33,347 nucleotides of DNA from Streptomyces graminilatus (GTDB taxonomy: Bacteria > Actinomycetota > Actinomycetes > Streptomycetales > Streptomycetaceae): the NCBI RefSeq assembly GCF_001418565.1, contig NZ_LIQQ01000271.1, positions 1 through 33,347 of the forward strand. Direction: 5' to 3'. A program made the position numbers and the translations under genes. Below are positions 6,448 through 17,413 of this stretch, in pieces. A model generated the notes under the pieces. It ran no database searches and was not told the origin of the DNA. It was given only the letters and a program-made list of their open reading frames with translations. Each line of letters opens with the position of its first letter. The stretch's first letter is position 1.

Positions 6448-7215
6448 CTACAGCCGCCCCGCCTCCACGATCCGCCGCAGGAACTGCCGGGTGCGCTCCT
6501 GCTGAGGATCGCCGAACACCTGCTCGGCCGTGCCGCGTTCCAGGACCACGCCGCCCTCCAGGAAGCAGACCTGGTCCGCGACATCGCGGGCGAAGCCCAT
6601 CTCATGGGTGGCCAGGACCATCGTCATGCCGTCGCCCTTGAGATCCCGGACGACGGCGAGCACCTCGCCCACCAGTTCCGGGTCGAGGGCCGCGGTGATC
6701 TCGTCGAGGAGCAGCAGCCGGGGGCGTACGGCGAGGGCGCGGACGATCGCCGCCCGCTGCTGCTGGCCGCCGCTCAGCCGGTCCGGGTACTCGCCCGCCT
6801 TCGCGCCGAGCCCGAGCCGCTCCAGCAGCTCACGGCCGTACCGCTCCGCCTCCGCGCGGTCCACGCCGTGCACCCGGCGCGGGGCCAGGGTGATGTTCTC
6901 CAGGACGGTCATGTGCGGGAACAGGTTGTACGCCTGGAAGACCACGCCGATCCGGCGGCGCACGGCGTCCTGGTCGGTCCGCGGGTCGGTGATCTCCTCG
7001 CCGTCCAGCCAGATCGCGCCGTCGTCGACGTCCTCCAGCAGGTTCGCGCACCGCAGCAGCGTCGACTTGCCGGAGCCGGACGCGCCGATCAGCGCGGTCA
7101 CCGTGTGCGGGGCGACCTCCAGATCGACGTCCCGCAGGACGACCGTGTCACCGAACGTCTTGCGCACGGCCTCCATGCGCAGCACGGGGGAGGAGCCCTC
7201 GGGGATGTCGATCAC
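6448..7215 (-). CDS. Polar amino-acid ABC transporter, ATP-binding protein (GlnQ/HisP type)
   Basis: 255 residues. Walker A GASGSGKST (about residue 40), Q-loop VFQAYNLFPHMTV, signature LSGGQQQRAAIVRAL (about 146), Walker B LLLLDEITAALDPE and H-loop LATHEM are all intact. It should power import through the permease encoded directly upstream. The GTG start at 7215 overlaps the permease stop in GTGA, has GGAGGA 5 nt upstream, and implies coupled translation. It is the last gene of the minus-strand operon. The class (polar amino acid uptake family) is clear from the operon; the substrate is not. Confidence 0.94.
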   Translation of the reverse strand: MIDIPEGSSPVLRMEAVRKTFGDTVVLRDVDLEVAPHTVTALIGASGSGKSTLLRCANLLEDVDDGAIWLDGEEITDPRTDQDAVRRRIGVVFQAYNLFPHMTVLENITLAPRRVHGVDRAEAERYGRELLERLGLGAKAGEYPDRLSGGQQQRAAIVRALAVRPRLLLLDEITAALDPELVGEVLAVVRDLKGDGMTMVLATHEMGFARDVADQVCFLEGGVVLERGTAEQVFGDPQQERTRQFLRRIVEAGRL

Positions 7216-8120
7216 AGTGTTCCTCCCTGCGCCCGCTGCCGGTCCATCCGGGCCGTCACCCAGTCGGTGAAGCGGGTCATCGGGATGGTCAGCGCGACGA
7301 AGACCAGTCCCGCCACGATGTACGGCGTGTAGTTGAGGCTGCGGCCCACGATGATGTCGGCCGCGCGTACGGCGTCGATCGCGCCGCCGATCGACACGAG
7401 CCCGGTGTCCTTCTGGAGCGACACCAGGTCGTTCAGCAGCGGCGGCACCTGACGCCGTACGGCCTGGGGCAGGACGACGTACCGCAGCGCCTGCCGGTTG
7501 GTCAGCCCGAGCGCGCGCGCCGCCGCCCGCTGCGACGGGTGCACGGACTCGATGCCGGCCCGGAACACCTCGGCGACATACGCCGAGTACGTCAGCGTCA
7601 GCGCCGTACCGCCGAGGAGCACCGGGTCCACGGTGATGCCCTGGAGCCGCAGCGCCGGGACCCCCAGGACGACGATCATCAGGTTGATGATCAGCGGCAG
7701 GCCGCGGAAGAAGTCCGTGTACGCGGCGGCCAGCGCGCGCAGCGGGAAGAACACCGGGCCGCGCAGCGTGCGCGCGATCGCGATCAGCATGCCCAGGACG
7801 AGTACCGCGACACCGCAGATCAGCAGCAGCCGTACGTTCAGCCACAGCCCTTCGAGGACCTTGGGGAACGCCTCGCGCGCGTACCGCCCGTTGAAGAACG
7901 TCTCCTTGGTGCGCGGCCAGCCCGGCGCGTTGACGACGACCAGATAGAGCACGACGCCGGTGACGAGGGTGGACAGCGCGGCGATCGACGTGGCGCGGCG
8001 CGCGCGGGTGCGCTTGTAGCGCTCACGGTCGATCCGCCGCTGCGAGGGCACGTAGCCGTCGCCCCGGTCCTGCATGGCGCCCGGGTCCTCCTGCCCGGAC
8101 TCCTCCTTCACTGCGGTCAC
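7212..8120 (-). CDS. Polar amino-acid ABC transporter permease
   Basis: 302 residues. A charged cytosolic N-terminus of about 45 residues precedes a first helix (IAALSTLVTGVVLYLVVV). A periplasmic-type loop (about 70-100) is followed by four or five helices with the EAA-type coupling motif AARALGLTNRQALRYVVLPQ cut just before AVRRQVPP. The sequence DFFRGLPLIINLMIV is typical of the HisM/GlnP family. The GTG start at 8120 overlaps the upstream TGA in GTGA and has no clear ribosome site of its own, so translation is probably coupled to the binding-protein gene. An internal ATG near 8074 is an alternative. Confidence 0.93.
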   Translation of the reverse strand: MTAVKEESGQEDPGAMQDRGDGYVPSQRRIDRERYKRTRARRATSIAALSTLVTGVVLYLVVVNAPGWPRTKETFFNGRYAREAFPKVLEGLWLNVRLLLICGVAVLVLGMLIAIARTLRGPVFFPLRALAAAYTDFFRGLPLIINLMIVVLGVPALRLQGITVDPVLLGGTALTLTYSAYVAEVFRAGIESVHPSQRAAARALGLTNRQALRYVVLPQAVRRQVPPLLNDLVSLQKDTGLVSIGGAIDAVRAADIIVGRSLNYTPYIVAGLVFVALTIPMTRFTDWVTARMDRQRAQGGTL

Positions 8121-9001
8121 TTGAGCACCGGAGCGGCGACGGCGTCCGACAGCCACTGCTTCTCGATCGAGGCGAGCGTGCCGTCCTTGCGCAGGGCGTC
8201 CACCGCGGTCGTCACGCACGGGGTGAGCGCGCTGCCCTTGTCGAGCACCAGCCCGAACTGCTCAGGCGTACCGCCCTGGTTCTCGAACTGTCCGACGATC
8301 TTCGCGTCGGTCACCTCGGCGGCGGTGATGTAGAAGGCGGTCGGCAGATCGACGACGATGGCGTCGACCTGGCCGTTCTGCAGCGCCGACTTGGCCTGGT
8401 CGTTCTTGGCGTACGCGGCGGGCTCCTGGGTCGGCTTCACCACGTCGTCGATGTAGTCGAGGCTCGTCGTGCCGACCTGGGCGCCCAGCTTGAGGCCCTT
8501 GAGGTCCGCGATGCTCGTCGCCTTCGCGGCCTTGGAGTTCTTCAGCGCGATGACGGCCTGGCGCACGTCGTAGTAGCCGGACGAGAAGTCCACGGCCTTC
8601 TTGCGCTCGGCGCTGATCGACACCTGGTTGATGTCGAAGTCGAAGGTCTTCTCCCCGGGCGCGAACGCCTTGTTGAAGGGCACGCTCTGCCACACGACGT
8701 TCGCCTTGTCGTAGCCGAGCCGCTGCGCCACGGCGTACGCGACCGCCGACTCGAAGCCCTTGCCGCTGGCGGGCTTGCCGTCCTTGAACCAGGGCTCGTA
8801 CGCGGGCTCGTCGGTGGCGATCGTCAGCTTGCCCGCGGTCTGGGTGGCCAGCTTGCCCTTGGCGCAGGTGGCCGCTCCGGCCGTCCCGGCGGGTTTGGCG
8901 GCGCTCTTCTCCGGCTGCGGGGCGCAGCCGACAGCGGTGGCGAGCAGGGCGACAACGGCGGCGGAGACTACGCGGCGGAGCGTATTCGGGGCAAGGTACA
9001 T
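8117..9001 (-). CDS. Polar amino-acid ABC transporter substrate-binding lipoprotein
   Basis: 294 residues from ATG 9001. The N-terminus has RR, a hydrophobic stretch (VVSAAVVALLATAVGC) and a lipobox ending at Cys26, so it should be a lipid-anchored extracellular receptor. The SBP_bac_3 body shows LTIATDEPAYEPWF, GFESAVAYAVAQRLGY and FDFDINQVSISAERKKAVDF, typical of solute-binding proteins for polar amino acids. First gene of a three-gene operon with 4-nt overlaps. There is no clear ribosome site before ATG 9001. An ATG at 9025 adds eight residues; a leaderless message is possible. Confidence 0.93.
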   Translation of the reverse strand: MYLAPNTLRRVVSAAVVALLATAVGCAPQPEKSAAKPAGTAGAATCAKGKLATQTAGKLTIATDEPAYEPWFKDGKPASGKGFESAVAYAVAQRLGYDKANVVWQSVPFNKAFAPGEKTFDFDINQVSISAERKKAVDFSSGYYDVRQAVIALKNSKAAKATSIADLKGLKLGAQVGTTSLDYIDDVVKPTQEPAAYAKNDQAKSALQNGQVDAIVVDLPTAFYITAAEVTDAKIVGQFENQGGTPEQFGLVLDKGSALTPCVTTAVDALRKDGTLASIEKQWLSDAVAAPVLK

Positions 9002-9095
9002 GGCGGGAGAGTGGCAGCGGAGCATGCCATTTGTCCAGGTCACAGGCGGAATTGTCCGCATCGTGGGAACGTGTGTTGCGTCCCTGTGAACGCCG

Positions 9096-9166
9096 GGGCC
9101 GCCGACCGAGGGCGGGGATCGACAGGTCGGCGGCCCGTGCCGCTCAGGAGCCGTCATCCTGAGCGG
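9096..9166 (-). terminator. Two adjacent strong hairpins in a 316-nt intergenic region
   Basis: A 12-bp perfect stem (9096-9107 with 9125-9136, 17-nt loop) is followed by a 10-bp perfect stem CCGCTCAGGA/TCCTGAGCGG (9140-9149 with 9157-9166, 7-nt loop). They lie downstream of the MBL gene (stop at 9318) and upstream of the ABC operon (start 9001), so they likely stop the former from reading into the latter. Nothing else is recognised in 9002-9317. Confidence 0.55.
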
Positions 9167-9317
9167 GGCTGCTTTCAGTGGACTACGCCGGGGCGCACGC
9201 CGGGAGCGCGCGTACGCCATCGGCGTGTGCGTTCGTTTCACACGGGGCGCGCGTCACCAACTGCACGCCCCCCATTCGAAGTTCACCGCCGTACGGGCGC
9301 GGTCCCCGTCGGCCGGT

Positions 9318-9974
9318 TCACCAGCCCCGTGCGTGCCACTCCGGCAGGTGGGGCCGCTCCGCGCCCAGGGTGGTGTCGTCGCCGTGTCCGGGATAGACCC
9401 AGCTCTCGTCCGGGAGCGGGGCGAAGATCTTCGTCTCCACGTCGTGGATCAGGCTGGCGAAGGCCTCCGGGTCCTTGCGTGTGTTGCCCACGCCGCCGGG
9501 GAAGAGGCAGTCCCCGGTGAACACGTGCGGATGCCCGTGCGGGTCGTCGTAGACGAGCGCGATCGAGCCCGGCGTGTGCCCGACCAGGTGGCGCGCGGTG
9601 AGTTCCACGCGCCCCACGCGGATCGTGTCCCCGTCGTCGACCGCCACATCCGTCGGTACGGGGATGCCGTCGGCGTCCTCCCGGCCCGCGTACGTACGGG
9701 CACCGGTGGCCTCCACGACCTCCGCGAGCGCCTGCCAGTGGTCGCCGTGCTGATGTGTCGTGACGACCGACGCGATGCCGTCGTCACCGATCAGTGTGAT
9801 CAACGTATGCGCGTCGTTCGCCGCGTCGATCAGCAACTGCTCGTCCGTGGCCCGGCACCGCAGCAGATAGGCGTTGTTGTTCATCGGGCCCACCGCGACC
9901 TTGGTGATCATCAGGTCCGGCAACTCGTGCACATCGGCAGGGCCGCCGACCTTCACCGCTCCGCTGTACGTCAT
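9318..9974 (-). CDS. MBL-fold metallo-hydrolase (glyoxalase II-like)
   Basis: 218 residues. The metal-binding motif HQHGDHW (HxHxDH) occurs near residue 73. Further ligands are in LVGHTPGSIALVYDD (His), VFTGDCLFPGGVG (Asp) and YPGHGDDT (His) in the order expected for hydroxyacylglutathione-hydrolase-like enzymes. The natural thiol in this phylum would be mycothiol rather than glutathione, and the next gene upstream is of the mycothiol-dependent isomerase family, which fits. ATG 9974 has no clear ribosome site; TATAGG lies about 12 nt upstream, so the message could be leaderless. Exact substrate unknown. Confidence 0.9.
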   Translation of the reverse strand: MTYSGAVKVGGPADVHELPDLMITKVAVGPMNNNAYLLRCRATDEQLLIDAANDAHTLITLIGDDGIASVVTTHQHGDHWQALAEVVEATGARTYAGREDADGIPVPTDVAVDDGDTIRVGRVELTARHLVGHTPGSIALVYDDPHGHPHVFTGDCLFPGGVGNTRKDPEAFASLIHDVETKIFAPLPDESWVYPGHGDDTTLGAERPHLPEWHARGW

Positions 9975-10004
9975 GGCGCCCAGCCTATAGCGGCGCGGCC
10001 GGCC

Positions 10005-10697
10005 TCAGAGAGGGGGCAGCGCGGGCAGGTCCCCGCCCGACACCTCGAGTCCCGCTCCGTCGCGACGGCCGCAGAGCCACCCCAGCAGCGCGGGCGCCGG
10101 CCCGGTGACCGTGACCGTCGCCCCGGGGCCGCCCGCCCCGCTTCCCGTGCTCCACGCGCGCGTGCCGTCCGTGACCGTGGTGGGCGGCACCTCGGGGCGG
10201 CCGGTGAACCGGTCGGCCAGGAATGTGGTCATCCGCTCCGTGAACTCCGCCGGGAGATCTTCGAGTTCGTACCCGATCCCCAGGTCCACGTGGTGCAGTT
10301 CGACCTCGGTCCAGCGCCGGAACGGCACCAGGGAGGCGGTGTCGGTGACGCCGTTGCGCAGTTCCACCGTGCGAGACCAGTCCGCGGGCGCGGCCGCCGT
10401 CTCCTGGAAGCGGGCCGCGCTCTCCCGGACGTCCGTGAGGTGCACGTCGAGGGGGCGCGGGGCGTCCCGGTCGATGTCGGCGTCCCGGGCCTCCCCGGAG
10501 ACGTACATGGGACGTCCTTCGAAGACGTTCACCAGGGCGTCGGCGTTGCGGGCCAGGTGAGCGAGGACGTGGCCGCGGGTCCAGCCGGGCAGCCGTGACG
10601 GCTCGGCCACCGAATCGTTGTTCAATTTCGCGGCTGCGGTGAGCAGCCGTTCCGTCGCTTCGCGTACAGATGCCAGGTCGCGCACATGATCCGCCAT
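10005..10697 (-). CDS. Maleylpyruvate isomerase/DinB-fold family protein (possible mycothiol-dependent)
   Basis: 230 residues from ATG 10697. The N-terminal MDMPI/DinB-like four-helix part contains [20 protein letters not shown] (about 42-61, metal His), then [21 protein letters not shown] (second His pair). The C-terminal part ends in the MDMPI_C-like strand [18 protein letters not shown]. The family includes mycothiol-dependent maleylpyruvate isomerase and many uncharacterised actinobacterial enzymes. It is 30 nt upstream of the MBL gene in the same direction, so the two may form a thiol-related unit. It diverges from uvrA. Specific reaction not assignable. Confidence 0.85.
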   Translation of the reverse strand: MADHVRDLASVREATERLLTAAAKLNNDSVAEPSRLPGWTRGHVLAHLARNADALVNVFEGRPMYVSGEARDADIDRDAPRPLDVHLTDVRESAARFQETAAAPADWSRTVELRNGVTDTASLVPFRRWTEVELHHVDLGIGYELEDLPAEFTERMTTFLADRFTGRPEVPPTTVTDGTRAWSTGSGAGGPGATVTVTGPAPALLGWLCGRRDGAGLEVSGGDLPALPPL

Positions 10698-10841
10698 GGA
10701 GCCGACGATAGCCCCGCCACACGTTCGGGTGAAGCAGACAGGACAGACCCGCAAATCGAATGTGCGTGCTATATGGTCGAGTGCGGCGTCGGGCATGCTG
10801 GATGGCCGGGGATTGTTACCACCCCAGGAATCCGACCGGCG

Positions 10842-10864
10842 TTGTCAGTGGCTCCCCCTAGTCT
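10842..10864 (+). promoter_or_regulatory. RecA-independent DNA-damage promoter (PafBC type) of uvrA
   Basis: TTGTCAGTG (10842-10850), 8 nt, TAGTCT (10859-10864) is an exact match to the TTGTCRGTG-N8-TANNNT motif established for mycobacterial damage-inducible promoters controlled by PafBC. A start near 10871 would give a leader of about 49 nt before the uvrA GTG, with AAGAAAGG as ribosome site. Confidence 0.75.
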
Positions 10865-10919
10865 GAGAAAGCCCGGGGGCCCCGCCCCTGCTCACTTCCC
10901 AAGAAAGGTGCGGACCGGC

Positions 10920-13913
<2,994 letters not shown>

Positions 13914-13952
13914 GTCATCGACGAGCTCGAACGCCGAGGCGAGCACGGCAGA

Positions 13953-13989
13953 CACGGCGGCTCGCGGGATCTCCCCGCGGGCCGCCGTG
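13953..13989. terminator. 16-bp hairpin terminator between uvrA and the sugar kinase
   Basis: 13953-13968 pairs with 13974-13989 over 16 positions (one G-U) around a 5-nt loop. It lies 40 nt after the uvrA stop and 43 nt before the convergent kinase stop, so it can serve both strands. Confidence 0.75.
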
Positions 13990-14031
13990 CGTCTACCGAC
14001 CCCAAGTACCCAGGAGCTCGGAGAACCGCCT

Positions 14032-14952
14032 CTACAGTGCGCCCAGCACATCCAGTTCGGCCGCGTACGGCGGTTCCGCCCCCGCCCTTGAGCAGGTGAC
14101 CGCCGCCGCGCGGGCCGCGAGGCGGAGCAGGCCGGTCCAGTCCTCGGGGCCCAGGGCGGCCAGTGCCGCCCGGGACAGCGCGTCCCGGGCGGACAGGCCG
14201 TGCAGCAGCGCCGCGTTCACGGTGTCGCCCGCGCCTATCGTGTCCACCACGTCGACCCGCTCACCGGGCACGGAGTGTTCGGCGCCGTCGCGGGTGAAGA
14301 CGGTCAGTCCGTCGCCGCCCCGGGTGACCACGACGGCCGACGGACCGGCGGCCAGCCATTCGCGCGGAGTCCCGCCGAGCCACTTCGCGTCCTCCTCCGA
14401 CAGCTTGAGCAGCGACACCGACGGCAGCCAGCCCGTGAAACGGACCCGGTAGGCGTCCGCGTCGGGAATCAGTCCCGCCCTGATGTTCGGATCGAGCGCG
14501 GTGAACACACCCTGTGCGGCAGCCCTCCGCAGCAGCTCCTCGTACGCGCTCGCGCCCGGCTCCAGGACCAGCGAGCAGGTGCCGAAGGACACCGCCCGGA
14601 CCGTGTCGGGAAGCCGGGCGGGTGCCGTGAACAGCCGGTCCGCGGTGCCCTCGACATGGAAGGAGTAGGCGGCGGAGCCGTCCGCCCCGATCGAGGCGAC
14701 CGCGAGCGTCGTCGGCTCGCCGCCGCGCTGTACGGACGACACGTCGACCCCTGCCGCGCGCAGCCCGTCGAGCAGCGCCTCGCCGAAGGCGTCGGCGGAG
14801 ACGCGGGAACAGAACGAGGTGGGGGAGCCGAGGCGGGCGAGGGCCACCGCCGTGTTGTAGGGCCCGCCGCCCAGCGCCGGCCGCAGATCCGCGAGGGCGC
14901 CCGCCGTACGCGGTACCAGGTCGATGAGTGCCTCACCGGCGACGACGATCAT
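14032..14952 (-). CDS. PfkB-family carbohydrate kinase (fructokinase-like)
   Basis: 306 residues. It opens with IVVAGEALIDLVP and GGGPYNTAVALARLG, the ribokinase-fold sugar-binding start, and carries the PfkB signature DTIGAGDTVNAALLHGL (about 235-250) with catalytic Asp and the anion hole. GEALIDL and GGGPYNTA resemble fructokinases more than ribokinases. It should phosphorylate a monosaccharide with ATP in the cytosol. Its ATG at 14952 overlaps the lacI stop in ATGA, so it is the second gene of a regulator-kinase operon. No transporter is adjacent, so the sugar may enter through a PTS or another locus. Confidence 0.92.
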   Translation of the reverse strand: MIVVAGEALIDLVPRTAGALADLRPALGGGPYNTAVALARLGSPTSFCSRVSADAFGEALLDGLRAAGVDVSSVQRGGEPTTLAVASIGADGSAAYSFHVEGTADRLFTAPARLPDTVRAVSFGTCSLVLEPGASAYEELLRRAAAQGVFTALDPNIRAGLIPDADAYRVRFTGWLPSVSLLKLSEEDAKWLGGTPREWLAAGPSAVVVTRGGDGLTVFTRDGAEHSVPGERVDVVDTIGAGDTVNAALLHGLSARDALSRAALAALGPEDWTGLLRLAARAAAVTCSRAGAEPPYAAELDVLGAL

Positions 14953-16013
14953 GGGAGGGGTCCTTCCTCGGCCTGGCGGGAGATCTCGGGGTGTTCCCCG
15001 GCCGCGCATCCGCACGACTCGCGATGAACGAACGCGCACGGGAGCCGTACGGTCCGGGTCGGGCGGCCCGGGTCGGCCAGACGGTCCAGGAGCAGCCGTA
15101 CGGCCTGGGCGCCGATCTCCTTGCCGGGCTGGGCGATCGCGGTGAGCCGGGGGGAGAACAGGTCGGCCCAGGCGAAGTCGTCGAAGCAGCACAGCGCCAG
15201 GTCGTCCGGCACGGTGAGGCCCCGCTCGCGCAGGGCACGCAGGGTGCCGATGGTCATCGCGTCGTTGGCGGTGACGAGGGCGGTCGGCGGCGCCGCGAGG
15301 GAGAGCAGGGCGGCGGTGGCCCGCTCGGCGCCCGCCGACTCGGAGTCGCCGTGAACCACCAGGCGCTCGTCGTGGGGCAGCCCGGCGGACGCGAGGCCGA
15401 GGCGGTAGCCGGTCAGCCGTTCCGCCGTCGTGCTGAGGCCGGGGCGGCCCGCGACCAGGCCGATCCGTCTGTGGCCGAGTGCGGTGAGGTGAGCCATCAG
15501 CAGGGCCATCGGCTCGGCGTTCTCGGCGCACACCTGGTCGAAGAGCGGGGTGCCGTCGGAAGGAGTGCCGAGCAGGCGGTCCAGGAACACCGTCGGCACG
15601 TCGTGCCGGGTCAGATAGGCGACCAGGGCGCCGGGATCAGCCGAGGGCGCGACGATCATGCCGTCCACACGTCGTTCGTGCAGCAGTTGGACGACCTTGC
15701 GCTCGTGCCCGGGGTCGTCGTGCGGGTCGGCGATCAGGAGGCTGTAGCCGTGCTCCAGCGCACCGGCCTCGACGCCCTGGAGGATCTCCGTGAAGTAGGG
15801 GTTGCCGATCGCCGACACCGCGAGCCCGATGGACCGCGTCCGCGCGGTGACCAGGGAACGGGCCAGCGTGTTCGGGGTGTAGCCCAGCACCTCGATGGCG
15901 TCCAGGACGGCCTGCCGGGTCGCGGGGCGCACCACACGGGTCTCGTTCAGTACGTGGGAGACGGTCGCCACGGACACACCGGCATGCCGCGCCACGTCGG
16001 CCATCGTCGCCAT
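14949..16013 (-). CDS. LacI-family transcriptional regulator
   Basis: 354 residues. The N-terminal helix-turn-helix MADVARHAGVSVATVSHVLN (about 4-23) and hinge-helix region NTLARSLVTARTRSIGL lead into a periplasmic-binding-like effector domain (IGLAVSAIGNPYF, ILQGVEAG, LVTANDAMTIGTLRAL, CCFDDFAWADLFSP). It should repress in the absence of a sugar effector. The adjacent kinase gene is its likely target, and the three 12-bp palindromes 67-102 nt upstream (16080-16115) suggest autoregulation. The start may be ATG 16013 or the second ATG at 16004. The C-terminus carries CGC after the last domain helix (HRESCGCAAG), a common LacI ending in Streptomyces. Confidence 0.94.
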   Translation of the reverse strand: MATMADVARHAGVSVATVSHVLNETRVVRPATRQAVLDAIEVLGYTPNTLARSLVTARTRSIGLAVSAIGNPYFTEILQGVEAGALEHGYSLLIADPHDDPGHERKVVQLLHERRVDGMIVAPSADPGALVAYLTRHDVPTVFLDRLLGTPSDGTPLFDQVCAENAEPMALLMAHLTALGHRRIGLVAGRPGLSTTAERLTGYRLGLASAGLPHDERLVVHGDSESAGAERATAALLSLAAPPTALVTANDAMTIGTLRALRERGLTVPDDLALCCFDDFAWADLFSPRLTAIAQPGKEIGAQAVRLLLDRLADPGRPTRTVRLPCAFVHRESCGCAAGEHPEISRQAEEGPLP

Positions 16014-16079
16014 GGAGCCCCGCCTTCCCGTCCCGATCGGGCTTCGACGGCGGCAATGTAGCGCATGTCCCGGGCGCCC

Positions 16080-16115
16080 GTAAGCGCTTGCGCAATCGTT
16101 TGCGTAAACGTTTAC
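16080..16115. promoter_or_regulatory. Triplet of abutting LacI-type operators
   Basis: Three 12-mers follow with no gap: GTAAGCGCTTGC (16080-16091), GCAATCGTTTGC (16092-16103) and GTAAACGTTTAC (16104-16115). The third is a perfect palindrome; the first two have one imperfect symmetric pair each. All carry the central CG and the AA..TT arms typical for LacI/GalR proteins. They lie upstream of the lacI-kinase operon on the minus strand. Confidence 0.8.
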
Positions 16116-16152
16116 GTATCCGACCGCGCGAGCGCCCCCGCCGCCGCTCGCG

Positions 16153-17115
16153 TCACTCCCAGTCCCAGCCGATGCCCAGGATCCCCGGCCGCACCCTCGG
16201 TTCGACGAGGTGGACCGAGCGATGGCGGGCGCTCACCGGCAGGTCCTGGCGGCCCCCGCGGGGCGCCGCGGCCGAGTGCTGGGCGAACCGGTGACAGCGC
16301 ACCGGCAGGGACCCGCCGTCGAAGCGGACCTGGAGCGCGTACTGCCCGCCCGCGACACCGAACCCGCGCACGTACTCACGGGACACGCCCGCCGTGCCGT
16401 CCTCCACGGCGTAGCGGAAGAGGAACGTGTCGCCCGCGCACAGCCGTGTGTCGAAGAGGAGTTCGGCGACGAGTACCCCGGTGCCGTGATGTCGGCGTAT
16501 CCGCCCCGTGCGGCAGTTCTCCAGGGCGTGGACCGACATGCGGTCCGGCGCGCAGCCGGGGTCGCCGTGGTGCACGGCGACGAACCGGTCGGTGCCGTCC
16601 TGGTGGGCCCGCACGATGTGGTGGGCCTCACGGGTGAGCAGTTCACGGTGCGTGCCGATGTGTATCCGTTCGTGCAGGCCGAGGGTGTGCAGGCCGCCGT
16701 CGAGCGGTGCCTCCAGCTCCGTCAGCAGGTGTTCCAGGGCGCCGGTGGCCTCGACGAGGGAGCGGTACGACCGCCCGGCGGGGCGCTGCGGGCCGGTGCG
16801 TTCGGCGTCGTGCGAGAGCAGCCGGATCAACGCCTCGTCCGGTAGCTGGAGGATCTCCTCCAGGGCCCTTACGGCCCGCAGGGACTCGGGGCGCTGCGGG
16901 CGGCGGGCGCCCTGCTGCCAGTAACTCAGGCTGGTGACGCCGACCTTGACCCCGTACCGCCACAGATGGTGCTGGACACGTTGCAGCGGCAGCCCGCGCG
17001 CGGTGATCGCGGCCCGCAGGGCCACATGGAAGGGGCCGTTGCGCAGGACCGTCTCCAGTTCCGCGGTGGCGTCCTCCGCGACGGCATCGTCCGCGTGCGG
17101 TGTGCCTCGGCGCAT
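16153..17115 (-). CDS. XRE-like helix-turn-helix protein of unknown role
   Basis: 320 residues from ATG 17115, which has AAGGG about 6 nt upstream. Residues about 35-90 look like an XRE-type DNA-binding domain (FHVALRAAITARGLPLQRVQ, then VTSLSYWQQGARRPQRPESL, then a helix RALEEILQL). The middle and C-terminal part is rich in His, Arg and Gly and shows alternating strands (HERIHIGTHRELL, DRFVAVHHGDPGC, VLVAELLFDT, TFLFRYAVED); I recognise no named domain there. It could be a ligand-sensing half, but that is a guess. It diverges from uvrC and is 50 nt past the LacI operators. Probably a regulator; targets unknown. Confidence 0.75.
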   Translation of the reverse strand: MRRGTPHADDAVAEDATAELETVLRNGPFHVALRAAITARGLPLQRVQHHLWRYGVKVGVTSLSYWQQGARRPQRPESLRAVRALEEILQLPDEALIRLLSHDAERTGPQRPAGRSYRSLVEATGALEHLLTELEAPLDGGLHTLGLHERIHIGTHRELLTREAHHIVRAHQDGTDRFVAVHHGDPGCAPDRMSVHALENCRTGRIRRHHGTGVLVAELLFDTRLCAGDTFLFRYAVEDGTAGVSREYVRGFGVAGGQYALQVRFDGGSLPVRCHRFAQHSAAAPRGGRQDLPVSARHRSVHLVEPRVRPGILGIGWDWE

Positions 17116-17383
17116 GCAGGGGCCCTTCTGTGAATGATCACGCGGCTGGTCGGACCGCGCGCGGACCGGACCGGGGCGGGCACGAGCGGCGTTCCCGTCC
17201 CCGTGCCCTGGTGCCCGCACGTGTGTACGCGGCCGGTTCACCGCCCCGAGTTCCCCCGCATTGAAGCGTGTTGACCAAGGCGCGACAACACCTGAGACGC
17301 AGAAGACGCGACCGCCGGAGCACTCGATTTCCGGCCCGCCCCTCCCCGGGACCAGGCAGGCACCGGTCCACGGGATCATCGCG
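17116..17383. other. Divergent intergenic region between XRE-like gene and uvrC
   Basis: It holds GTGA-N4-TCAC (17130-17141) 14 nt before the XRE-like start, a possible self-operator, and the uvrC promoter at its right end (listed separately). The rest is GC-rich without a recognisable gene. Confidence 0.4.
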
Positions 17384-17406
17384 CTGTCAGAGCCCGCCAG
17401 TAGGGT
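17384..17406 (+). promoter_or_regulatory. DNA-damage-type promoter of uvrC, nearly leaderless
   Basis: CTGTCAGAG (17384-17392), exactly 8 nt, TAGGGT (17401-17406). Compared with TTGTCRGTG-N8-TANNNT it has two differences in the upstream half and a perfect -10. Transcription starting about 7 nt after the -10 box would begin at or next to ATG 17414. No ribosome site precedes that ATG, so a leaderless message is likely. Confidence 0.6.
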
Positions 17407-17413
17407 GTGAGAC

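Noticed and set aside
6448..7845. Apparent permease-ATPase fusion on the minus strand
   Set aside because: The upstream part is an out-of-frame reading of the permease gene; the ATPase has its own GTG with GGAGGA and a GTGA overlap.
10715..10735. Possible LexA (SOS) box upstream of uvrA
   Set aside because: Only a half-site (CGAAC on the minus strand) is present; the second half GTTCG is missing at the required distance.
14032..15531. Apparent 499-residue kinase fusion
   Set aside because: The N-terminal part is an out-of-frame reading of lacI; the kinase starts at ATG 14952 with the conserved PfkB beginning.
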